Below, in pieces: positions 26,299 through 35,900 of a stretch of DNA of 64,000 nt (positions are counted from its first letter, which is position 1; the number at the start of each line of letters is the position of its first letter). Source of the stretch: Bacteroidota bacterium (GTDB lineage: Bacteria > Bacteroidota > Bacteroidia > Bacteroidales > DTGW01); assembly GCA_029572965.1 (NCBI GenBank), contig JAKPQD010000273.1, positions 123,568 to 187,567 on the forward strand, read 5' to 3'. The notes beneath the pieces are model-generated. The model ran no database searches, had not been told where the DNA came from, and saw nothing but the letters and a program-made list of their open reading frames with translations. A program made the position numbers and the translations under genes.

Positions 26299-29200
26299 AT
26301 GAAGCAATTTAAATTATTTAACAGCATTATTGCATGGGTTACATTTGCTATAGCTACAGCGGTGTATCTTTTGACTATGGAACCAACAGCCAGTTTCTGG
26401 GATTGCGGCGAATTTATCTCTACTGCATTTAAACTTGAAGTTGGGCACCCTCCGGGAGCCTATTTGTTTATGATTATCGGGCGGTTCTTCACTTTATTTG
26501 CCGGAGGCGATGTAACTAAAGTAGCAATATGGATGAATAGTTGGTCTGCATTGGCAAGTGGGCTCACCATCTTGTTTCTTTTTTGGACTATTACTCACCT
26601 GGGTCGCAAATTATTAATCAAAGACGGAAATTATACCACAGGCAAAACAATCGCTGTTTTGGGGTCAGGCTTAGTAGGAGCATTGGCTTTTACTTTTTCT
26701 GATTCATTTTGGTTCTCTGCGGTTGAGGCAGAAGTATATGCTTCATCGTCATTGTTTACAGCCCTTGTATTTTGGGCAGTATTGAAATGGGAAGACCAGG
26801 CCGATGATAAACATGCCAACAGGTGGTTAATCCTCATAGCCTATCTGATGGGGCTTTCTATAGGGGTACACCTTTTGAACCTCTTGGCAATACCTGCTAT
26901 TGTTTTTGTTTATTATTTCAAAAAATACCCTGTTACAACTAAAGGTATAATTATTACTTCATTAGTTTCTATTGCCATCCTGGCAGGTGTGATGTATGGT
27001 GTGATTACAGGTTTGATTGTTTTGGCTTCAAAATTTGAGCTTTTGTTTGTTAATGGCTTTGGGCTACCTTACTTCTCTGGAGTATTCTTTTACCTGGTAG
27101 CCTTGGTTGTTTTATTAGCTTGGGGCTTGTGGTACACCTATAAAAAACGCAAAGTGGTACTTAATACTGCATTGCTAATGCTTTCTGTTATCCTTATTGG
27201 CTACTCTTCGGTAGCAATGGTTGTTATCCGCTCCTCGGCCAATACCCCGCTGGACGAAAACGACCCTGAAAATATGTTTTCGCTGCTTTCTTACCTCAAC
27301 CGCGAGCAGTATGGCGACAGGCCTTTATTCTCGGGCCCATATTACAATACCCCTATTTTGGGGATGGAAGAAAATGGCAAACCTACTTACACCCCTATCA
27401 ACGGAAGGTATGAAATTACCAACCATAAACCTGAATACAAATATGACGAGAGGTTTTTAACAATTTTCCCTCGTATGTACAGCTCTGAACAATCGCATCA
27501 AAGCGCCTATGAATACTGGGGCAAAGTAAAAGGTGTACCTATTCAGACGCAAAACCAAAAAGGTGAACCTACAACCATTATGAAACCTACATTCTCAGAA
27601 AATTTGTTGTTTTTCTTCCGTTACCAGGTAAATTTCATGTATATCCGTTATTTCATGTGGAACTTTGTAGGACGCCAAAATGATATACAAGGTGCAGGTG
27701 AACCCACTAAAGGTAACTGGATAAGCGGCATTAAGTTTATAGATGAAATCTTTTTAGGCCCTCAAGATAAGCTCCCCGATTCTATGAAAAACAATAAAGG
27801 CCGCAATACTTATTTTTTCTTACCTCTTATTTTAGGTATTATAGGGCTTTGGTATCAGCTCAAGAAAGACAAAAAAGACTTCTCAGTTGTTATGTTATTG
27901 TTCTTCTTTACAGGTTTAGCCATTGTCCTTTATCTGAACCAAACCCCATACCAGCCTCGCGAACGTGATTATGCTTATACAGGTTCATTTTATGCATTTG
28001 CTATCTGGATTGGCATTGGGGTTGCTGCATTATACGAAATGCTATCCGACAAAATACCATCGGTTTTGAAAGCCGGAGGCATCACTGCTATTTGCCTCTT
28101 GTGTGTCCCGGTATTGATGGGCCAACAAAACTGGGACGACCACGATCGTTCAGACCGATATACTTGTAGGGACTTTGCGTCAAATTATCTTAATTCTTGC
28201 GAAAAAGATGCCATTATATTTACCAACGGGGACAATGATACATTCCCGCTTTGGTATGCCCAGGAAGTTGAAGGCATCCGTACAGATGTTCGTGTAGTCA
28301 ACCTAAGTTATTTGGGCGCCGATTGGTATCTTGAACAAATGCACCGTAAAGCTTACGAGTCAGAACCTCTGCCCTTCAGCCTTACCCGTGAAAAAGTACT
28401 TCAGGGTAAACGTGATATTGCATACCTTATCAATCAAATAAAAGAGCCTATTGAACTGAAAGACGGTATTGAATTCCTTGCCAGCGACGATCCTAAAACC
28501 AAGCAATACGGCAACTATGCCGAACGTTTGGATTATATCCCTGGTAAAACATTCAAGGTTACTGTAGATACCACGGCAGTTTTCAAAAACAAATATGTCC
28601 CTGAAAACATGAAAGCTAAAGTTACCAATCAGATGCAGTGGACTATTGAGAAAAACTATCTTACCAAAGCCGATATTTTAGTTCTTGACCTCATTGCCCA
28701 CAATAACTGGAAGCGACCGGTATATTTTGCCGTAACAGTATCGCATGACAATTATCTCAACCTTGAACCTTATATGCAGATCAATGGGTTGACTTATAAA
28801 GTTATTCCTGTGAAATCTGAGGTTCAGATGGGCGACATTATGAATATTGATATTGATACCACCTATAACAACATGATGAACAAGTTTAAATGGGGAGGTA
28901 TCAACAATCCTAAGGTTTATTTGGACGAGAACATCCTCCGCATGCTTTCAAACATCCGCAACAGTTTTGCAAAGTTGGCCGATGCACTTATATTAGCAAA
29001 TAAAAAAGATTCGGCATTGAAGGTTGTTGACCGTGCTATGGAACTAATGCCTGACAAATGTGTACCATATAACTACTTTACCATGCCTTATGTTGACTTG
29101 TACTACAAGCTCAACCAGCCGGCAAAGGCACAGGCAATATCCGAAAGGTTGGCTGTTATTGCCGAACAAGAGCTTACTTATATTTTTAGGTTAAAACCTG

Positions 29201-29352
29201 AAGACAGGGTATTGCTGGACTATGATATGAAGGTAAACCTTCGTATATTACAACAATTGTCAATGATTGAAAAACAATATGGCAATACAGAAAAAGCTAA
29301 CAAGCTGGAAATGTTGTTCCAGGAATTTTACGGCAAGTTTGCCAATATGTAA
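26299..29352 (+). CDS. DUF2723 membrane glycosyltransferase-like protein
   Basis: This 1017-residue protein begins with about eleven membrane helices. It carries the family hallmark LTMEPTASFWDCGEFISTAFKLEVGHPPGAYL near residues 22-55, whose acidic residues in the first periplasmic loop resemble the catalytic loop of GT-C protein-mannosyltransferases. Later come ERDYAYTGSFYAFAIW, an FTNGDNDTFPLWYAQEVEGIRTDVRVVNL block shared by the family, and a C-terminal part with TPR-like helices (ALKVVDRAMELMPDK). DUF2723 proteins of Bacteroidota are proposed to act in protein O-glycosylation; substrate and sugar are not shown here. It is monocistronic with a terminator. Confidence 0.88.
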   Translation: MKQFKLFNSIIAWVTFAIATAVYLLTMEPTASFWDCGEFISTAFKLEVGHPPGAYLFMIIGRFFTLFAGGDVTKVAIWMNSWSALASGLTILFLFWTITHLGRKLLIKDGNYTTGKTIAVLGSGLVGALAFTFSDSFWFSAVEAEVYASSSLFTALVFWAVLKWEDQADDKHANRWLILIAYLMGLSIGVHLLNLLAIPAIVFVYYFKKYPVTTKGIIITSLVSIAILAGVMYGVITGLIVLASKFELLFVNGFGLPYFSGVFFYLVALVVLLAWGLWYTYKKRKVVLNTALLMLSVILIGYSSVAMVVIRSSANTPLDENDPENMFSLLSYLNREQYGDRPLFSGPYYNTPILGMEENGKPTYTPINGRYEITNHKPEYKYDERFLTIFPRMYSSEQSHQSAYEYWGKVKGVPIQTQNQKGEPTTIMKPTFSENLLFFFRYQVNFMYIRYFMWNFVGRQNDIQGAGEPTKGNWISGIKFIDEIFLGPQDKLPDSMKNNKGRNTYFFLPLILGIIGLWYQLKKDKKDFSVVMLLFFFTGLAIVLYLNQTPYQPRERDYAYTGSFYAFAIWIGIGVAALYEMLSDKIPSVLKAGGITAICLLCVPVLMGQQNWDDHDRSDRYTCRDFASNYLNSCEKDAIIFTNGDNDTFPLWYAQEVEGIRTDVRVVNLSYLGADWYLEQMHRKAYESEPLPFSLTREKVLQGKRDIAYLINQIKEPIELKDGIEFLASDDPKTKQYGNYAERLDYIPGKTFKVTVDTTAVFKNKYVPENMKAKVTNQMQWTIEKNYLTKADILVLDLIAHNNWKRPVYFAVTVSHDNYLNLEPYMQINGLTYKVIPVKSEVQMGDIMNIDIDTTYNNMMNKFKWGGINNPKVYLDENILRMLSNIRNSFAKLADALILANKKDSALKVVDRAMELMPDKCVPYNYFTMPYVDLYYKLNQPAKAQAISERLAVIAEQELTYIFRLKPEDRVLLDYDMKVNLRILQQLSMIEKQYGNTEKANKLEMLFQEFYGKFANM

Positions 29353-29372
29353 AATGATATAAAACTATATAG

Positions 29373-29402
29373 AAGGCATTGGGTTTTCCTAATGCCTTTT
29401 TT
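29373..29402 (+). terminator. Terminator of the DUF2723 gene
   Basis: AAGGCATT (29373-29380) pairs with AATGCCTT (29391-29398), followed by TTTT. Confidence 0.9.
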
Positions 29403-29498
29403 ATTTTTAAGCCCATTTTTTGTTTTCAGAAAAAACGATTGTGGCATAAATTTTGTTAAACAAAATACTATCGTTAATTTAACAAACATAAATTTCTG

Positions 29499-29597
29499 AT
29501 GAAAAATTGTACAAAGCATACCAGGTCAATTTCATGGTTCGCAGCTGATAAGAACTCGCGAAGGCTTTTGATATGTGCTTTTTACAATAATAAATGA
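29499..29597 (+). CDS. Possible 32-aa leader peptide
   Basis: This small open frame encodes MKNCTKHTRSISWFAADKNS and 12 more residues, rich in basic and aromatic residues. It lies between a palindromic promoter-like region and a terminator that precedes the EamA gene, the position of a leader peptide. There is no independent evidence that it is translated; chance occurrence of a 33-codon frame is quite possible. Confidence 0.2.
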   Translation: MKNCTKHTRSISWFAADKNSRRLLICAFYNNK

Positions 29598-29630
29598 TAT
29601 TATTCATGACTAAAAAAGCTTAAAATACTG

Positions 29631-29658
29631 AAGCCTTCCAAAAACGGAAGGCTTTTTT
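29631..29658 (+). terminator. Terminator-like hairpin just upstream of the EamA gene
   Basis: AAGCCTTCC (29631-29639) pairs with GGAAGGCTT (29646-29654), 9 bp, followed by TTTT. It stands 20 nt before the EamA ATG, so it either ends a small upstream transcript or attenuates the gene. Confidence 0.75.
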
Positions 29659-29678
29659 GTTTATTAACTCCTAACATT

Positions 29679-30632
29679 ATGAACCAGTTATTACGACCAC
29701 AAAAATTCACTTACGGGCTCTTGGCATTAGCCGGAGTTGTGCTGTTTTCTGCAAAATCAGTTTTTGCCAAAATGATTTATGCTTACAATGTTCATCCTGT
29801 AGCCATGCTTTATCTGCGGATGATGGTAGCATTGCCTTTTTTACTGGCCTTTTATTTTTGGTATGAAAATAAGTATCCTCAAAAGAAAGCTCATTGGAGA
29901 GATATATTGCAAGTTATAGGGATAAGCCTTATCGGCTATTACTTATCAGGAATACTTGATTTTATTGGTCTTTTATATGTTGAGGCTGCTATCGAACGAT
30001 TGATATTGTTTTTATACCCTACTATGGTGTTGGTGCTTTCTATTTTGTTTTTGCGCAAAGAAGCTAAGCTCAATCAGTTCATTGCAATGATTGTTTCTTA
30101 CATAGGGTTGCTGGTAGCTTTTGCAGATAAACTGACGATGTCAAATACCTCCATGTTTTGGTTTGGAGTGGTACTGATTGTATTAAGTTCTTTTCTTTAC
30201 GCTATATTTCTTACTTTGGCCGATAAGCTTATCGACAGGTTAGGTTCAATAAGGTTTACAACCATAGCATGTCTTACAATGACTGCAAGTATTGTCATTC
30301 ATGCGTTTATTACAGGGAAAGCGCATTTTGTAGGCTATCCATCACAGGTATATTTATATAGCTTTATCATGGGCGTGTTTTCAACAGTAGTACCTGTTTT
30401 TATGTTTAATTATGCTATTGAAAAGCTTGGTTCTACTAACGTTTCGATCATTAGTTGTGCAGGCCCTATTTGTACTCTAATGTATTCGGCCCTTTTGATA
30501 GATGAACCAATTACGCTTTATCAAATTGTTGGTACATTGATAGTCATGGCTGGTATTATGTTTGTTTATAAAAGCAAGACTGCACCAGTTGAAGTCAGAA
30601 GTTCGGATTATAGAAGGAAAGAGAATGATTAG
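29679..30632 (+). CDS. EamA/DMT-family transporter
   Basis: This is a 317-residue inner-membrane protein with about ten hydrophobic helices arranged as two EamA repeats (residues about 12-145 and 155-295). The first repeat shows LALAGVVLFSAKSVFAKMIYAYNVHPVAMLYLRM; the second ends in IDEPITLYQIVGTLIVMAGIMFVYKS, the standard closing segment of the family. It probably exports or imports a small metabolite; the substrate cannot be told. The gene is preceded by a terminator-like hairpin at 29631 and followed by a hairpin that overlaps the end of the convergent HAD gene. Confidence 0.88.
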   Translation: MNQLLRPQKFTYGLLALAGVVLFSAKSVFAKMIYAYNVHPVAMLYLRMMVALPFLLAFYFWYENKYPQKKAHWRDILQVIGISLIGYYLSGILDFIGLLYVEAAIERLILFLYPTMVLVLSILFLRKEAKLNQFIAMIVSYIGLLVAFADKLTMSNTSMFWFGVVLIVLSSFLYAIFLTLADKLIDRLGSIRFTTIACLTMTASIVIHAFITGKAHFVGYPSQVYLYSFIMGVFSTVVPVFMFNYAIEKLGSTNVSIISCAGPICTLMYSALLIDEPITLYQIVGTLIVMAGIMFVYKSKTAPVEVRSSDYRRKEND

Positions 30633-30651
30633 TGTTTAGGCCTTTATATCG

Positions 30652-30685
30652 ATGCGTGTAGCCTGTTATAGGCTGCACGCATTTA
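30652..30685 (+). terminator. Terminator of the EamA gene, overlapping the HAD gene end
   Basis: ATGCGTGTAGCC (30652-30663) pairs over 12 bp (one G-U) with GGCTGCACGCAT (30671-30682), followed by TT. The stop codon of the convergent gene lies in the loop. Confidence 0.6.
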
Positions 30686-31322
30686 TTACCTGGTAAAGAA
30701 GACGGCCTTTAGGCATCAGGAATGTCTTTATTCCAACTTCTTCTGCGGGAATGAGGTTAATAGACGTATCGTCAATAAAAAGGCTTTCTTCGGCTTTCAG
30801 CCCGCTATCTTTCAGCACAAACTCATATATTTCCCTATCTGGCTTGCGCATTCCTATTCGGCATGAATAATACGCTTTATTGAAAAGGCTTTCAAACTGG
30901 TTGACTTTATGTACATCATATATCATTCGAAAAAAATACTCGAGATGAATTTCATTGGTATTACTCAAAAGGAAAGTATTGTACTTATTTTTTAATATGT
31001 CCAGCAAAACGATATTCTGAGCTGGGAGTTGCTTTATCATCGAGTTCCACGCTGCATCAAAGTCAGATTTATCGATAGATTTATGAAGGAATTGTGAAAG
31101 TCCTTCTCTGAATTGTTCGGGAGAAACATGCCCCTTGTCAAAGCCATCAAACAAATGGGCCTGTTTATATTGGCCATAGAGCGAGTCAAAATCTGAAATC
31201 CCAAGTTTTTTGAACATTCCAATGGTTATTTGATAGTCAATTTCAACAATTACCCCGCCTAAGTCGAATATAATATTGTTGATATTCTGGTAATTAGCTT
31301 GACCAATAGAAAATGAATTCAT
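30666..31322 (-). CDS. HAD-superfamily hydrolase, YihX/epoxide-hydrolase-like branch
   Basis: This is a 218-residue HAD hydrolase. Motif I appears as IIFDLGGVIVEIDY near residues 17-30 (nucleophile Asp in DLGGV); motif II is FLLSNTNEIH; the motif III Lys is probably in CRIGMRKPDREIYEFVL; motif IV is ESLFIDDTSINLIPAEEVGIKTFL. The DLGGV start and helical cap place it near YihX-type phosphatases that act on small sugar or nucleotide phosphates. A TATTTTTG -7 box lies at 31376-31383 (leftward). It is convergent with the EamA gene. Confidence 0.87.
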   Translation of the reverse strand: MNSFSIGQANYQNINNIIFDLGGVIVEIDYQITIGMFKKLGISDFDSLYGQYKQAHLFDGFDKGHVSPEQFREGLSQFLHKSIDKSDFDAAWNSMIKQLPAQNIVLLDILKNKYNTFLLSNTNEIHLEYFFRMIYDVHKVNQFESLFNKAYYSCRIGMRKPDREIYEFVLKDSGLKAEESLFIDDTSINLIPAEEVGIKTFLMPKGRLLYQVINACSL

Positions 31323-31375
31323 ATTTTTAAAAATAATTTTGAAAATTAAAGCTGAAATGCGTAATATTGCAGTCC

Positions 31376-31383
31376 CAAAAATA
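31376..31383 (-). promoter_or_regulatory. Promoter -7 box of the HAD gene
   Basis: Leftward TATTTTTG, 53 nt before the HAD start. Confidence 0.45.
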
Positions 31384-31472
31384 GAGATTAGTTTATAGAA
31401 GTCCGATATTATTTGGCTTTTTTAACAAAAGATTCGGACAGAAAAATATAATCGAAATTATTTCGATTTTAA

Positions 31473-31549
<77 letters not shown>

Positions 31550-31556
31550 CTGAAAG

Positions 31557-31578
31557 TCCCGAGAAATCGGGATTTTTT
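31557..31578 (+). terminator. Terminator of the CAT tRNA
   Basis: TCCCGA (31557-31562), loop GAAA, TCGGGA (31567-31572), then TTTTTT: a GNRA-capped intrinsic terminator 10 nt after the tRNA. Confidence 0.9.
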
Positions 31579-31581
31579 ATA

Positions 31582-31634
31582 TGGTAAAAAACAATAGGCT
31601 GGTAAGTCAAACGACAATTCCAGCCTATTGTTTT
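31582..31634 (-). terminator. Terminator of the DUF4440 lipoprotein gene
   Basis: A 15-bp stem (31588-31602 with 31620-31634). Read leftward it is followed by TTTTTT and stands about 48 nt after the stop codon. Confidence 0.8.
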
Positions 31635-31681
31635 GTTTGTCAAATCCGTAGATCTGAAAAACTGAATATATAGTTAGTCAG

Positions 31682-32122
31682 CTAGTTGTAGGTGTCTATT
31701 TCTAATTTATACGAACCATCTTTTTGCAAACGCCAAACATTGACATAATTAAATGGCCATTTGGTAGAATCGGCCAAAAGCGTGTACCCTTCACCTGTTT
31801 CGTAAATAATTTCACGATTTCCTCGAACCTCAATAATATTTAGAATTATGTCAATAGGTTCCTCTTTTAATCTGAGGAAACCACCCCAGTCTTTTGCAAT
31901 TTCTTCTTTTCCCTTTAATATTGGCCGATGCGGTGTAACATACTGGGCACTGTCTGAATATATATTAGCCAGATATGCTGAGTCTTTGTTTTTAATACCA
32001 ATACTGAATTGTGCATCGTATTTCTTGACAATTTCTAACATCTCTGCTTTGTTTAGTGCTTTTTCTGCAGTATTACATGAAACCAAAAATATAACAAGGA
32101 TTGGGATGAGCGCTTTTTTCAT
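31682..32122 (-). CDS. DUF4440/SnoaL-like lipoprotein
   Basis: This 146-residue protein has a lipobox (IFLVSCNT, Cys near residue 16) and then one SnoaL/NTF2-like cone domain: EMLEIVKKYDAQFSIGIKNKDSAYLANIYSDSAQYVTPHRP is the typical DUF4440 opening, and YVNVWRLQKDGSYKLEIDTYN closes it. Such domains bind small ligands or act as isomerase-like enzymes; no function can be given for this one. It is anchored in the envelope, transcribed alone and divergent from rnhB. Confidence 0.83.
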   Translation of the reverse strand: MKKALIPILVIFLVSCNTAEKALNKAEMLEIVKKYDAQFSIGIKNKDSAYLANIYSDSAQYVTPHRPILKGKEEIAKDWGGFLRLKEEPIDIILNIIEVRGNREIIYETGEGYTLLADSTKWPFNYVNVWRLQKDGSYKLEIDTYN

Positions 32123-32148
32123 TTTCTTAAGAATTTATTATGAATAAC

Positions 32149-32156
32149 TACTTTTG
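32149..32156 (+). promoter_or_regulatory. Promoter -7 box of rnhB
   Basis: TACTTTTG matches TAnnTTTG, 56 nt before the rnhB ATG. Confidence 0.45.
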
Positions 32157-32212
32157 CACTATCACATTTATATGATGAGTTACCCTTATTAAATATTTTT
32201 GAAAAAAATTTC

Positions 32213-32815
32213 ATGATGTTAAAAGCTTTTTTTAAAGAGGGTGTTATTGAAGCTGGCTGCGATGAAGCAGGCAGAGGATGCCTTGCAGGGCCTGTATTTG
32301 CCGCAGCAGTAATACTTCCTCAAGGCTTTTTTCATCCATTGCTCAATGACTCGAAAAAAATGACTGAGAAAAACCGGGAAACATTGAGGGATATAATTAA
32401 AAAAGAGGCACTGGCTTTTGCTGTTGCAACCTGTTCTGCAGAGGAGATAGACAATATTAATATTTTGAATGCTTCTTTTTTGGCTATGCACAGGGCTATA
32501 GATCAATTGAAAACAAGACCTGAGTTTTTATTGATTGATGGAAATCGTTTTAATCCATACCCTAACCTTCAACATAAGTGTATAATTGGTGGAGATGCCC
32601 TATATCAGTCAATTTCTGCAGCATCAGTACTTGCAAAGACTTACAGAGATAAGTATATGCAATCATTGCATAATGAATATCCCGAATATAATTGGAAAAA
32701 GAACAAAGGTTATCCAACCACAGATCATCGTCTGGCCATAAAGAAACATGGACTTACGCCACACCACAGGCACACCTTTGCTGCAAAGTTTATAGAGCCT
32801 TCGTTGTTTGATTGA
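32213..32815 (+). CDS. rnhB: Ribonuclease HII
   Basis: This 200-residue RNase HII has the signature [21 protein letters not shown] at residues 16-36 (catalytic Asp and Glu), [21 protein letters not shown] with the third acidic residue, and [16 protein letters not shown]. It cuts RNA in RNA-DNA hybrids and starts removal of single ribonucleotides. The first two codons are both ATG; the second may be the real start. It is convergent with the large activase gene. Confidence 0.96.
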   Translation: MMLKAFFKEGVIEAGCDEAGRGCLAGPVFAAAVILPQGFFHPLLNDSKKMTEKNRETLRDIIKKEALAFAVATCSAEEIDNINILNASFLAMHRAIDQLKTRPEFLLIDGNRFNPYPNLQHKCIIGGDALYQSISAASVLAKTYRDKYMQSLHNEYPEYNWKKNKGYPTTDHRLAIKKHGLTPHHRHTFAAKFIEPSLFD

Positions 32816-32834
32816 AATGTCGTACAAAATAGGT

Positions 32835-32912
32835 CCAAGTCAAAGACTTGAACTATAGGCGATTAACATTGTATGAAAAATTAGCCCAAGTCAAAATAAA
32901 AGACTTAAACTA
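32835..32912. repeat. Direct pair of CAAGTC/GACTT palindromic repeats
   Basis: CCAAGTC-AAA-GACTTGAACTA (32835-32855) recurs as CCAAGTC-N9-GACTTAAACTA (32886-32912), 51 nt apart. Each unit contains the inverted arms AAGTC and GACTT. They lie between the convergent rnhB and activase genes; origin and role are unknown. Confidence 0.5.
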
Positions 32913-32915
32913 CCA

Positions 32916-32940
32916 AAAATTGCCTCATTATATGTGAGGC
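32916..32940 (-). terminator. Terminator of the activase gene
   Basis: GCCTCA (32922-32927) pairs with TGAGGC (32935-32940). Read leftward a T-rich run follows. It adjoins the stop codon. Confidence 0.65.
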
Positions 32941-32943
32941 GAA

Positions 32944-35900
32944 TTATACCGTAGCCTTTTCTGCTTCTTTTTCGGCCTGTTGCTCAGCTCCTTTGATGAT
33001 AAAATGCAGACGGTTCAGGATGTTTACATCACTCACACCGCTATCGAAGTCTAAGAAAAGCATATTCATTGAAGGGAAACGATGTTTTAGTTTTCTTTCG
33101 ATACCTTTAGCTACAACATGGTTGGCAATACATCCAAAAGGCTGTAAACTTACCACATAGTTAACATTTTCTTCAGCAAAATTAGCAATCTCTGCAGGTA
33201 TCAACCAACCTTCACCAAATTGGGCTGCAGTATTGACAATCTCTTCAGCCTTTTCAGCATCTGTATAGATATTGGTAAATGGTCTGTAATACTTAAAGTC
33301 TTTGGCAGCGTTTTCAACTTTTTTGATATACCTGTCAACCAAAGCAAAGAGTATGTCAACAATCCATTGAGGCAGCCCAGGTTTTTCCAGATGTTTTGCA
33401 ACGTTTATCTTATAGTTGGCAAAATATTGCAGGAAAAAGTTGGCCAGCGAAGGCATAACCACCTCAACATTTTGTTCAATAAGCCAGTTTACTACATTTT
33501 TATTGCCAAAAGCGTTGTATTTTACATAAATTTCGCCCACAATACCAATACGTGGGACAAATTCTTTGTCAGTACACATGCTATTAAATTCAGCAGCTGC
33601 TTGTTTTAACAGTTTAAGCATACCTCGAATATCTTTCTTTTCGGCAAAAGGCAAAGCTGCATTGATGTATTTATCCCTAAGAGAAACAGCCCCGCCTTGC
33701 ACTTTTTGACGAACAACAGTTGCATAATACATTTTTGAGATGCAATCTGCATAAAGCATCGACACTGCGGTAATTGTAAGTGCTTTTCGCCACTTAACAT
33801 CAAATCCGGGTTGCGGGTTGAGCAGGCTATCTCCTGAAGCTATTGAAATCACAGGAATATCTTCATAACCAGCTGCTACCATAGCCTTTTTTATTAGCGA
33901 AAGGTAATTGGTAGCGCGGCATTGTCCGCCAGTCTGGGTAATTCCAATGGCAATTTCATCGCGATTGTACTTCCTGGTTTGCAAGGCTTTTATAATATCC
34001 CCAATAACAAGGGTTGCCGGGTAACATACTTCGTTGTTGGCAAACTTAAGACCAAGTTCAGAAGAGTGTACATCTGAAGGAGGCAATGTTACAAAGTTAT
34101 AGCCCGCCAGTTTAAATAGTACCGGCACAAAAGGCGAGTAATACTCAGAAAAGAAGGGGACAAGTATTGTTCTGTGTTTGTCTTCTTCAGTAAATATTTT
34201 ATTTTTAATTAATGGAGTTATAGTAACTTCCTTGTCAGAAGCAAATCGGAGCGATTCGATTAACGAACGTATCCTAAGGCGCAGTGACCCAATGTTATTA
34301 ACATCATCTATTTTAAGAATGGTATGGCTTTTACCATGACGTTTTAGTATTTCATTGACTTCATCAATGATAAAGGCATCCGGTCCACATCCAAACGAAG
34401 TCATTTGTACAAGGTGGACGTTGGCATTTGTTTTAGCAACCCATTCTGCAGCTTTCAGGATACGATTGGTGTAAGCCCATTGCATAATGGTCTGTACATT
34501 GTCAAAAGTATTATGTTCTTCACTTCTGACGAAGTCTTCCGAGATGACATCTACGCCAAAAGCAGAAATCATATCAGATATCTTATGCTGGATTAAAGGG
34601 TCGGCATGATATGGACGGCCTACCAGCATGATGACCATATTGTTTCCTACTGAATTTTTCTCGATAATACGCTGGCAATTTTCTTGTAATGAGCTAACGT
34701 ACATCCTTTGGGCTGCCAAAGCTTTAGGTAATGCCTTTTCTACCAAACTTTTTTCAATACCCAATGTCATTAAATACTTTATGCAAGCCTTTGTTAATAG
34801 TTGCTCATTGTTAAAAGCAATAGTTGGGGCATCAATACAAATATTGTGTTTCTCCAGAAAGGGCATGGAGCTCTTTATAACATCAGAATAGCCCGATACA
34901 ATTGGACAATTGAAGCTATTGGGAGTATTTTTGTCTTCTTTAGACTCATAAACCACGTAAGGCATGAAAATGCGATTTGCCTTTTTATCTATCAGGTCAA
35001 TAATATGGCCATGTACAAGTTTTGCCGGGAAACAAATATTGTCGGACATCACATAAGGCAAGCCTTTTTCATATAAAGTAAATGTTGAACGTCCGGAAAG
35101 TACAGTTTTTATGCCACATTCATTAAATAAAGTAAGCCAAAACTGCATATTTTCATACATGTTGAGAATACGTGGAATGCCGATTACAATAGGATTAGTG
35201 GTTTCTACTTTTTTCTGGGCAACAATTTTGTTGTATTTAAAGTTGTAATGGTTTTCGCCCTTTACAAAATCCTGTCCTTTATTGGAGTATATCTTTTCAC
35301 ACTTGTTTCCGGAAAAATAGGAATTGCCATTGTGGAAAGTATATTTATTGATAATACAGTTGTTTTCGCAGCCACTGCAATAAAATTGTTCAGATTGATA
35401 TGCATTTAATGATGCCACTTCTTTCAATGCCCTTACGTTGTGAATATTTTCATTTTTATGCATACGACAAGCAAACAATGCAGCGCCATAAGCGCCCATA
35501 AGTTCGGGTACATCAGAAAATATAACTTCTTTTCCGGTAAGAAGCTCTAAAGCCCTTACAACAGCATGGTTACGCATGGCACCACCCTGAACAACTATAT
35601 TATCGCCAAGTTCAGAAACGTCTTTAATTTTGAGTACTTTGTATAAGCAGTTTTTAACTACAGAATAAGCCAAACCTGCAGAAATATCGGCAACAGAAGC
35701 TCCTTCACGAAGAAATTGCTTTACTTTTGAATTCATGAACACGGTACAACGTGTACCAAGGTCACAGGGAGCATTTGCATTGCATGCCAACGTTGCAAAG
35801 TTAGCTGCAGTATAGTTAAGCGATTTGGCAAAACCTTCAATGAAAGAACCACAGCCTGATGAGCAAGCTTCATTAATTTCAAGCCTGTTAATAGCGCCAT

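Larger units (their letters stand above)
29403..29678 (+). promoter_or_regulatory. Leader region of the EamA gene
   Basis: The region contains a perfect palindrome TTTTGTTAAACAAAA (29451-29465) that could be an operator, a 32-codon reading frame (29499-29597) and a strong intrinsic terminator (29631-29658) only 20 nt before the EamA start. A terminator in this position implies either a separate short transcript or attenuation of the transporter gene. The RNA between palindrome and terminator matches no riboswitch class that I recognise. Confidence 0.4.
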
